From positions 1 to 5,072 of the forward strand of contig CALBZH010000640.1 of assembly GCA_937889795.1 (NCBI GenBank): a DNA stretch of 5,072 bases, in the 5' to 3' direction. Origin of the DNA: an uncultured Syntrophobacteraceae bacterium. GTDB lineage: Bacteria; Desulfobacterota; Syntrophobacteria; Syntrophobacterales; Syntrophobacteraceae. Under the pieces are notes generated by a model, which did not search any database, had not been told where the DNA came from, and saw only the letters and a program-made list of their open reading frames with translations. Shown piece by piece: positions 1 to 5,072 of this stretch. The number at the start of each line of letters is the position of its first letter. Positions within the stretch are counted from its first letter, which is position 1. Made by a program: the position numbers and the translations under genes.

Positions 1-116
1 AAGCCTGATGAGCCATGGAAGCCGCACTGGCCGATCGGCATGGGATATAATGGCGGAAAATCCTGAAATATCGGCAAGCTGACATCATTGCGCGGTGCGT
101 GCTGCACTGCTCAAGC
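1..116. other. Left flank, no confident gene; possible short protein tail
   Basis: No complete gene is visible here. On the plus strand, frame 1 is open from the window edge to a TGA at 64-66 and would give a 21-residue tail (KPDEPWKPHW... ending NGGKS) that could be the C-terminus of a gene entering from the left. The composition is protein-like but the stretch is too short to assign. A TATAAT at 46-51 has no -35 partner at the right distance. The minus strand is also open in one frame but has no ribosome binding site. The region ends at the CTAG that begins the repeat element. Confidence 0.2.
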
Positions 117-131
117 CTAGTGCTCCGTCAA
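117..131 (+). repeat. Left terminal inverted repeat of the element
   Basis: CTAGTGCTCCGTCAA, matching the reverse complement of 403-417 except for one C/T difference. Inward of the repeat, GCAAGGGACAC leads into the first C6 run; the right end read inward has a similar GGCAAGAGAACAC before its first C6 run, so the resemblance continues past the strict repeat. Confidence 0.65.
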
Positions 132-222
132 CTTTGTTTCGCAAGGGACACCCCCCTTTGATTCCCCCCTTGTATGTTGGTGATGGATGAGGTAGGGGGT
201 CAATGCTGTGACTTAAGCGGTT

Positions 223-255
223 CGATTCCCCCCTTGAGGGGGGCCAGGGGGGTGT
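223..255 (-). repeat. Inner C6/G6 palindromic unit, copy 1 (inverted)
   Basis: Read on the minus strand this is ACA, C6, TGG, C6, TCAA, G6, AATCG. It is an inverted copy of the unit at 279-313. C6 (228-233) and G6 (238-243) are separated by TTGA and would form a perfect 6-bp GC hairpin with a 4-nt loop. A second G6 follows at 247-252. Confidence 0.6.
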
Positions 256-278
256 TTTCGATGAAGTTGCAGACCCTT

Positions 279-313
279 ACACCCCCCTTGATCCCCCCTG
301 AAGGGGGGAATTG
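279..313 (+). repeat. Inner C6/G6 palindromic unit, copy 2
   Basis: Reads ACA, C6 (282-287), TTGAT, C6 (293-298), TGAA, G6 (303-308), AATTG. It is the inverted counterpart of 223-255, with differences confined to the short spacers. The second C6 and the G6 form a 6-bp hairpin with a TGAA loop. Together with 223-255 it makes the central palindrome around position 267. Confidence 0.6.
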
Positions 314-402
314 AAATGCCGTCGTCCGAGCATCAACACATTTCAGACAAACAGCATTGTCGAGGGGGGTTGGGGGGTGTTCTCTTGCCCGGCATAACTT
401 CT

Positions 403-417
403 TTGACAGAGCACTAG
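403..417 (-). repeat. Right terminal inverted repeat of the element
   Basis: TTGACAGAGCACTAG on the plus strand, the inverted partner of 117-131 with one mismatch. It contains a consensus -35 hexamer TTGACA (403-408) pointing out of the element, but no -10 hexamer lies 16-18 bp beyond it. Confidence 0.65.
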
Positions 418-476
418 TTTCGCATCGGCCAAGCCCCGAAGTGGCAAAGGGTAGGAACGCCGATCTCTGTTGAAAG

Positions 477-510
477 AAATCCCCGCTCCTCATTTGACGG
501 GCGGGGATTT
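477..510 (-). terminator. Stem-loop terminator, probably bidirectional
   Basis: AAATCCCCGC (477-486) pairs perfectly with GCGGGGATTT (501-510) around a 14-nt loop. On the minus strand the stem is followed by CTTTC after its ATTT end and lies about 100 nt past the stop codon of the gene at 614-1168, a fitting place for its terminator. On the plus strand the stem is followed by TCATTTC, so it could also stop transcription coming from the left. The terminal U-rich stretch is short on both sides, so efficiency is uncertain. The 60 bases before it (418-476) hold only a 6-bp inverted repeat (424-429 with 459-464); bases 511-613 show nothing I can identify. Confidence 0.6.
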
Positions 511-613
511 TCATTTCAGGCACTCGTCGTCAGGCTGATGCGTGTTGGAGTTATCTCAGCTCGAGCGACCTGCCTTTTCCACTCGTGTCAATCGAGATCT
601 CACCGACAAGCCC

Positions 614-1168
614 TCAGTTCTGTCCAACAGCGCTGGATTGGCCGCTATCGTCCAGCGGAATCAGAACCCCTTGTGTCATTCCAAAATTCTTGCATTTTTT
701 GCGTGAGGCCAACAGGAAATCCGTGCGGTTCCTGTGTCTTTTGGCCATCAGATCCTGGAATTCCACGAGATGCTTTTCACCGTTGATCATGAGATAGAAT
801 TTGTCGCCGAACTTGTATTTCTTGGCGAGGTCCGGGCTGAGAGCTATGACCTTGCCGTAGTGCTTGGGGCGGATCTTGAGCATGGACGCGGTTTCGTTCG
901 GCGTGCTGTCCGTGCATGAAGGGATGTTGGTGTAAGCGGTTACGGTGACTTTGTGGGCTTTGGGCTGGTCCTTGGCCACGTTGGCCGATACGTCCGGTGC
1001 CTCCCCGCCGGGCTGGGCGAGCACGCTCATGACGCAAATGATCGACAGCAGACCCCAATGTCTCGATTTGTGACGCTTCCCTCGGTAATGGTGCTCCATG
1101 AAGTGATTCGACAGCCGATCGGCTCCCATCGCAAGGTGCGACAGGCTCCTTCTTGCCTTTTCTTGCAT
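614..1168 (-). CDS. Exported 3D-domain (double-psi beta-barrel) protein
   Basis: A 184-residue protein. Residues 1-37 are rich in Arg, Lys and His; residues 38-51 (WGLLSIICVMSVLA) form a hydrophobic segment, read as a signal peptide or membrane anchor, followed by a polar linker to about 72. The rest matches the 3D domain, named for three conserved aspartates, all present: D87 in TDSTP after VTVTAY, D139 in FQDLMAKR, and D150 in NRTDFLLAS. The connecting GKVIALSPDLAKKYKFGDKF block (105-124) is also typical. In MltA and in Rpf/Sps-type proteins this fold is the murein lytic transglycosylase core, so a periplasmic or cell-wall peptidoglycan role is likely but inferred. No LysM, SH3 or other binding domain is fused. 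ATG at 1168 is chosen because GGAGG lies 6 nt upstream; the TTG at 1174 directly abuts that site and is too close. The long n-region before the hydrophobic stretch is unusual; internal ATGs at 1129 and 1099 lack ribosome binding sites. Confidence 0.85.
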   Translation of the reverse strand: MQEKARRSLSHLAMGADRLSNHFMEHHYRGKRHKSRHWGLLSIICVMSVLAQPGGEAPDVSANVAKDQPKAHKVTVTAYTNIPSCTDSTPNETASMLKIRPKHYGKVIALSPDLAKKYKFGDKFYLMINGEKHLVEFQDLMAKRHRNRTDFLLASRKKCKNFGMTQGVLIPLDDSGQSSAVGQN

Positions 1169-1291
1169 CTTCAACCTCCGATTTCAGTGAAACAACAACA
1201 GTCTCAACCTTCCTGCCAGGAAGAGCGACCAAGTCGGCGTCTTCTTGGCAAGTCGGAACGGAGGTTGGGGCCAAGCACGAATTGAGCCAAA
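1169..1291 (-). promoter_or_regulatory. Intergenic gap with a short palindrome; no clear promoter
   Basis: This 123-bp gap separates the stop of the large gene from the start of the 3D gene. It contains a perfect 6-bp inverted repeat with a 3-nt loop, CTTCCTGCCAGGAAG at 1209-1223. Overlapping it on the minus strand, TGGCAG-N5-TTGAG (1218 to 1203) has the spacing of a sigma-54 promoter but carries GA rather than GC in the -12 box. No convincing sigma-70 -35/-10 pair and no U-tract terminator were seen, so read-through from the large gene is possible. The palindrome could be an operator, a weak terminator or chance. Confidence 0.25.
1175..1179 (-). promoter_or_regulatory. Ribosome binding site deciding the 3D-protein start
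   Basis: GGAGG on the minus strand, with 6 nt (TTGAAG) before the ATG at 1168-1166. The in-frame TTG at 1174-1172 sits immediately against the site with no spacer, so the ATG is the start. Confidence 0.8.
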
Positions 1292-4200
1292 CTACCTGAT
1301 GCTGAATTGTCCGCTCAGGGTGCGGATCCGAGGATCTTGCTCGGATTCGATGAGGATCCAGCAGCGTTTCCGGGCTCCAGGAGGCACTGTCCACACGAAC
1401 GTGCCGCTGCCGACGGGAACACTCGATGCCAAGGTGGCCAGTGGCTCTCCAGGGATCTTCAACACGATCCTGAGGGTCGAGCCGACCTTGTCGGAACAAT
1501 CCCAGCGGACCACGTACGGGCTTCCTGCTGACAAGGTCTCACCATTCCGGGGAGATGTGATCCTGAAGCTTGCTCGCTTGGTCTGTTGATAGACAAATCG
1601 TCTCGCCTCGCTGAACCGTCCGGGGCCGCACGCGTTTGAGGCCCGCACCCGCCAGTAGTACGTCTTATTGACCTCAAGATCATCGTAGACGGCTTCAGGA
1701 GCTGCAAAGGAGCTGCTTGGGACAGCATCCTCGGTGAAGAGCGGGCTGGCAAAACCGGGGTGGTCGGCAAGCTCGAAGGTGTAGGAAATCGCTCCGGGAA
1801 CGGGGTGCCAGGCATACAGGATTTCTTCGGTGACGCGAGTGCCGTCCTTGGGGCGGTCGAGGATAGGGGAACGAGGTGGTCTGCATTCCAGACGGATGGG
1901 CTTGCTCGTCCCACCGATACCGTTCCATGCGACACTCAAGGTCACTGGCCCCTGGACTCCAGTAATGGTGGTGTGTCCTCTCCATACGCCTTTGGTGAAC
2001 CCGGAAATCTCGGCGGGCAACATCATACCGGCGGAGGCCGACAGACGCACGCGCTCGTTGAAGCTTTCCACGACGGCGTTGGATGCACTCAGGGCGCGTA
2101 CGGTCAATGGAAAGCCGAGGCCGGACTGGGCACTCGCCGGCACCTCGAGCGCAAAGTGATGCAGGGTGTTTCCCGGCCGGATCGTGTAGGTTTCAGCGGA
2201 CGGGGCTGTTTCGTTTCCGGCCATGTCCACAGCCGTGAACCGGAGAGTCGTGGTCCTGTCGATCGGGATGGGAGACGTGTAAACGGGGGAAGCCGTTGTC
2301 GGCTCTGTCCCATCCATCGTGTAATGGATCGTGGCAACTTCGTTGGCGGTGAGCGTCACCCTCTGGGGGGCTCCGAAAGTGGCGCCGTGCGGGTTGGCCT
2401 GGACGATGGGTGCGGTCCGGTCGATCACAACCTTCCCGGGGGCGGTGCTGGTCCTCGTTGCGCTCGAATCGGCAATCGTTCCACGAATCCAATAGGTGCC
2501 TTCAGGAACCGCGGAGATATCCCAGAGATAGGAGCCGGCGGATCCGTCGTCGTCCTCTTTGATTCCGCCGGCAATGAGGGTCTCGCCAAGGGCGGGGAGA
2601 TCTTTCCCCGCGGCGAGGGCAATGTCGGCGTTGCTGTCTGGATCCTCGTCCGTCCAGGTGATGAGAAGCTCATCCCTGTTCGTGAACAGATCCGTTGCGG
2701 GCTCTTTCAGTGCGAGATGCGGCGGGTCGTCCACGCCGTTGTTGTTGAGGAAGAAGGACGCGATTGGGGTCCAGGGGCTTTGGGCACCATGCTCGTCTCT
2801 GACCTGGCCCCTCCAGAAGAAGCGGGTGTTGTCGGGAAGGGGCTCGGGGATGGTCCATTCGGGGATGGCCGATTCTCCCGTCACGGTCAGTCCCGACATG
2901 GACTCATCCTGGCTGATCTCGAAACGGTATGTCAACGAGTCCCGATCGCAGTCGGCAGCGGGGTTGAACTGCAGCGTTGGTGTGATGGTTTGCACCCAGG
3001 AGCCGTTTCCAGGGTTCTTGATAGAGGGAGTGGAAGGCCTGTCGTTCGCCGTGTTGACGAAGAAGGATCCCTGGGCCCACGGGCTCGCGGCGGATCCGTC
3101 TCCCGCCCGGACCCGCCAGAAGTACTCGGTATTGTCCTCAAGGTGGGTCAGGCTCCAGCCTGTGGTTGAGGGGCCTTCCGCGATGGCACCCGAAGCCATC
3201 CACCCCGGGCTGTCGAAGGTTTTCAGGGTGTCGATTTCGAAGCTGTAGCTCAGGGGATCGGCGTCCGCGTCGGTGCTGTTGGTGCAGACGAGCTCGAGAT
3301 CACGCGAGGCCACTTCGGCTCCCGGTGCCGGGTGGAGGATTCCCGGAGTTGACGGCGCCGCATTGGCCACGTTGACCGTGAAGACGGTGAGGGGAGCTGC
3401 AGCCCGCGCCCCGTGCTCATCGGTGACCGTCGCTCGAAGGAAGTAGGAACGGTGATTGATGAGCGGTGCGGGCAGGGTCCAGGAAGTCTGGCCGTTCGGC
3501 CCCTCGGGAACATCGAGCCGGGATGCGACCAGCGTGGAAAGGTCCTCGTCGGCGTAAACCTCGAAGCCGTAGGTGAGGCCGTCGCCGTCCGGGTCGAGGC
3601 TGTTCAAGACTTGGAGACGTGGCGTAAGGGTGTCGACTTCAGACCCACTTTTCGGGCTGCTCACGGTGCAGGCGGCCGGGGCATCGTTTACCGTATTGAC
3701 TCGAAAGCTTCCGTAGGCCCATTCGCTGAAATTGCGGCCGTCGGTCGCCCGAACGCGCCAGAAGTAGTGTCCGTTTTCTTCCAGGCCGATGGGGACGGTC
3801 CAGGAGGTTGTGGCTCCGGCTCCAAAGAGTCCCTCGACGGCAGCAATGCGGTTCACCATGCCGGGCTCGCCGTAGACCTCGAAGACATGGGTCACCCGGT
3901 CGGCCGTGTCCGGATCCGTGCCGCTGCGGACGGTGAGCTCGGGGCTCAGGACGGCCACTTCTTCCTTGTCTTGAGGCGAGACGATCACCGGGATGGTGGG
4001 GGCGTTGCTGCGAGTCGGGTCCGTCCCGCGCCAGTATTCGTCGAAGTCGGAAACCCCGTCTCCGTCCAGATCCCCTTTGCCGTCTCGATCCAAGGTGCCG
4101 AAGCTGGAGAGCTCCCAGGAGTCGGCCAGGCCGTCGCAGTCGGAGTCCCCTGCGGAGCAGATGGTGAGGCTCGCGCGTTGTGTCGCCTTGAGAACGCCGT

Positions 4201-5072
4201 CGGATGCCGTGAACGTGATCGCGTAGTGTCCTGCCTGGCCGACGGTGGGGGACCAGGAAAAGAGGCCGGTTCCGGCTCCCTGGTCTATGAAGTGCGCCAT
4301 GGCTGGAAGCGGGGATGCCGAAAGGGACGGAATCGTTCCGTCCGGATCAGTTGCGGTCACGGTGAAGGAAAGGGCCTGACCTTCCACCCCCATCCGGTCT
4401 GAAACGGCCTCAATGACGGGCGGTTTAGACTGGAAGCCCGGATCGTCGAAGACGACGGTGTAGGATCCCGTACTGTTGGCGTCGAAGAGGTTCAAGCTGT
4501 GCTGCAGGGTCTGGCTTCCCGTCCTCTTCGTGGCGAGCCAGCAGTTGTCGGGCTTGATGCGCTTTCCGTCCGAGCGGAGGACCTCCTTCAAAGCCTTCTG
4601 GCCGCCGTTCGGGTCAGTGAGCTGCACCAGCATGAAGCCTGCGGTTGGGGGCGTGGAAAGGGAATAGGACGTGAGCGATCCGGCTTGTCCCGCAAGCTGC
4701 AGCCTGGCAGACGATGATTGATCAAGCACGACCGTGTCCACGCTCTGGGACTCGTAGATGCGAAACACCCCGCCGTCCTTCGCCAGAAAGTCGCGGGTCG
4801 CATCCCGCTCCGGAAGGTCCACCAGGATATCCCGGACGAGGAGGTGCGTGTTGACGGAATCGATGAGCGAGGTGAGATCGCCTCCCAGTTCGTCCGCGTG
4901 GGAGAGCTCGGCGCTAAAGGCGACGAATGTCCCTGTCAGCGAGCAGCTCATGATCCAACGGGCGATGCCGGAGCATGCGGGAAGGATATCCCCGAAAGCG
5001 GCCGGCAGCGTTTTGGCTGCCGCACTTCCATTCACTTCGGAGCCCGTGATGGCGAAGTCGATCGGGAGACCC
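1292..5072 (-). CDS. Large modular secreted/surface protein, 5' end beyond window
   Basis: The frame is open to the right edge: 12 more codons precede the first possible start, a GTG at 5035, which has no ribosome binding site. I therefore read this as the C-terminal part of a longer gene. Numbering from that GTG gives 1,247 residues. About 1-200 is unassigned; SHADEL with NTHLLVRDIL (45-70) faintly recalls the last His region of an alpha/beta hydrolase. Then: putative Ig (He_PIG-like), 205-292; two EF-hand-like DxDxDGxxDxxE loops starting at D297 and D322; four fibronectin III-like repeats, 348-771; Ig-like, 772-876; chitobiase C-terminal-like with YTMDGTEPT, 877-953; a beta filler, 954-1052; a fifth fibronectin III-like repeat, 1053-1150; and a Kre9/KNH-like C-terminus beginning FRITSPRNGETL, 1157-1247. 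Such arrays form extracellular stalks or bind polymers, so a surface or secreted role is inferred. No C-terminal anchor (LPXTG, PEP-CTERM or beta-barrel) is visible. If 24-42 were instead a signal peptide, the GTG could be the start, but its n-region is nearly uncharged. Confidence 0.85.
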   Translation of the reverse strand, partial: GLPIDFAITGSEVNGSAAAKTLPAAFGDILPACSGIARWIMSCSLTGTFVAFSAELSHADELGGDLTSLIDSVNTHLLVRDILVDLPERDATRDFLAKDGGVFRIYESQSVDTVVLDQSSSARLQLAGQAGSLTSYSLSTPPTAGFMLVQLTDPNGGQKALKEVLRSDGKRIKPDNCWLATKRTGSQTLQHSLNLFDANSTGSYTVVFDDPGFQSKPPVIEAVSDRMGVEGQALSFTVTATDPDGTIPSLSASPLPAMAHFIDQGAGTGLFSWSPTVGQAGHYAITFTASDGVLKATQRASLTICSAGDSDCDGLADSWELSSFGTLDRDGKGDLDGDGVSDFDEYWRGTDPTRSNAPTIPVIVSPQDKEEVAVLSPELTVRSGTDPDTADRVTHVFEVYGEPGMVNRIAAVEGLFGAGATTSWTVPIGLEENGHYFWRVRATDGRNFSEWAYGSFRVNTVNDAPAACTVSSPKSGSEVDTLTPRLQVLNSLDPDGDGLTYGFEVYADEDLSTLVASRLDVPEGPNGQTSWTLPAPLINHRSYFLRATVTDEHGARAAAPLTVFTVNVANAAPSTPGILHPAPGAEVASRDLELVCTNSTDADADPLSYSFEIDTLKTFDSPGWMASGAIAEGPSTTGWSLTHLEDNTEYFWRVRAGDGSAASPWAQGSFFVNTANDRPSTPSIKNPGNGSWVQTITPTLQFNPAADCDRDSLTYRFEISQDESMSGLTVTGESAIPEWTIPEPLPDNTRFFWRGQVRDEHGAQSPWTPIASFFLNNNGVDDPPHLALKEPATDLFTNRDELLITWTDEDPDSNADIALAAGKDLPALGETLIAGGIKEDDDGSAGSYLWDISAVPEGTYWIRGTIADSSATRTSTAPGKVVIDRTAPIVQANPHGATFGAPQRVTLTANEVATIHYTMDGTEPTTASPVYTSPIPIDRTTTLRFTAVDMAGNETAPSAETYTIRPGNTLHHFALEVPASAQSGLGFPLTVRALSASNAVVESFNERVRLSASAGMMLPAEISGFTKGVWRGHTTITGVQGPVTLSVAWNGIGGTSKPIRLECRPPRSPILDRPKDGTRVTEEILYAWHPVPGAISYTFELADHPGFASPLFTEDAVPSSSFAAPEAVYDDLEVNKTYYWRVRASNACGPGRFSEARRFVYQQTKRASFRITSPRNGETLSAGSPYVVRWDCSDKVGSTLRIVLKIPGEPLATLASSVPVGSGTFVWTVPPGARKRCWILIESEQDPRIRTLSGQFSIR
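2723..3994 (-). repeat. Four tandem fibronectin III-like repeats within the large protein
   Basis: Residues 348-452, 453-561, 562-666 and 667-771 (GTG numbering) are four modules of about 105 residues. Each opens with a P-x-N/P-x-x-G type turn, contains an Asp-rich DPDGDGLTY-like strand followed by FE(V/I), then a YFWRVRATDG-type motif (423-433, 530-542, 637-647, 738-750), and closes with an N-T-x-N-D-x-P linker. A fifth, more divergent copy with YYWRVRASN lies at 1053-1150, after three unrelated modules. The copies have diverged at DNA level, so this is an old protein repeat rather than a recent tandem duplication. Confidence 0.75.

Larger units (their letters stand above)
117..417. mobile_element. 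MITE-like palindromic element with terminal inverted repeats
   Basis: A roughly 300-bp non-coding block is bounded by CTAGTGCTCCGTCAA (117-131) and TTGACAGAGCACTAG (403-417), which are inverted copies matching at 14 of 15 positions. Its interior is a nested, imperfect palindrome: ten runs of exactly six C or six G occur in the order C C C G G C C G G G, which reads the same on the other strand. A 9-bp word, CAATGCTGT (201-209), recurs inverted at 351-359. The ends lie within CTAG, so a TA duplication (IS630/Tc1-like) or a CTAG duplication (IS5-like YTAR) is possible, but the palindromic CTAG cannot be told apart from the inverted repeat itself. No transposase is encoded; the open frames inside are low-complexity by-products of the C/G runs. 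Inference: a non-autonomous element mobilised in trans, or a dispersed REP-like repeat. The element reading is well supported by symmetry; the family is not known. Confidence 0.6.

Noticed and set aside
46..51. TATAAT as a plus-strand promoter -10 box
   Set aside because: No -35-like hexamer lies 16-18 bp upstream (the sequence there is CGCACT-like), and no gene starts downstream on that strand.
146..384. CRISPR-like array
   Set aside because: The repeated C6/G6 units are inverted rather than direct, their spacing is irregular and there are no uniform spacers.
430..470. Possible cyclic di-GMP (GEMM-type) riboswitch
   Set aside because: GGCAAA and GGAACGC are present, but the spacing is too short and the conserved GGGACGCAAAGCC core and the second stem are missing.
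200..523. Minus-strand 107-residue open frame
   Set aside because: It is translated from the C6/G6 repeats, the element end and the terminator stem, giving PPSGGIKGG-like low-complexity residues. It has no ribosome binding site and no protein-like organisation.
1172..1174. TTG start for the 3D-domain gene
   Set aside because: It directly abuts the GGAGG site with no spacer, whereas the ATG two codons later has an ideal 6-nt spacing.
777..1499. Minus-strand 240-residue open frame overlapping both genes
   Set aside because: It is out of frame with the two supported genes, spans their junction and is rich in Arg, His and Pro. The 3D motifs and the ribosome binding site support the other frame.
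1760..3169. Plus-strand 469-residue open frame
   Set aside because: It lies antisense to the clearly domain-bearing large protein. The translation is Gly/Arg/Val-rich with no recognisable motif, as expected from the complement of a GC-rich gene.
3413..4402. Plus-strand 329-residue open frame
   Set aside because: Also an antisense shadow of the large gene, with skewed composition and no domain motif.

Overview
The window is about 60% GC by eye. It holds two real protein genes, both on the minus strand and reading leftward, plus a non-coding left end carrying a palindromic mobile-element-like repeat. Two things suggest a deltaproteobacterium-like organism, for example a sulfate reducer, syntroph or Geobacter relative: the intergenic repeat built from blocks of six C or six G, and the very large secreted protein made of fibronectin/Ig-like modules. 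This is inference from style of sequence; no marker gene is present to confirm it.

Layout, left to right. Positions 1-116 are flanking DNA with only a possible short protein tail. Positions 117-417 form a roughly 300-bp MITE-like element with 15-bp terminal inverted repeats (14 of 15 match) and a nested, near-symmetric interior of ten runs of exactly six C or G. Positions 477-510 form a strong stem-loop that can terminate transcription from either side, most obviously from the minus-strand gene at 614. Positions 614-1168 (minus) encode an exported 184-residue protein with a stand-alone 3D (three-aspartate, double-psi beta-barrel) domain, the fold used by MltA- and Rpf/Sps-type murein lytic transglycosylases. 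Its start is fixed by a GGAGG ribosome binding site, which excludes a TTG two codons upstream. A 123-bp gap with a short palindrome separates it from the large gene.

Positions 1292-5072 (minus) are the C-terminal 1,247 or more residues of a huge modular surface or secreted protein whose reading frame runs off the right edge without a stop. Its modules are an unassigned N-terminal part, a putative Ig (He_PIG/cadherin-like) domain, two EF-hand-like calcium loops, four tandem fibronectin III-like repeats, an Ig-like domain, a chitobiase C-terminal-like domain, a filler beta domain, a fifth fibronectin III-like repeat and a C-terminal Kre9/KNH-like beta domain.

The two genes could be co-transcribed, with the large gene upstream. 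Both products are predicted to act outside the cytoplasm (surface adhesion or polymer binding, and peptidoglycan remodelling), but nothing in the sequence proves that they cooperate. I did not find a clear undescribed system. The most rewarding part for a second look is the palindromic element at 117-417.
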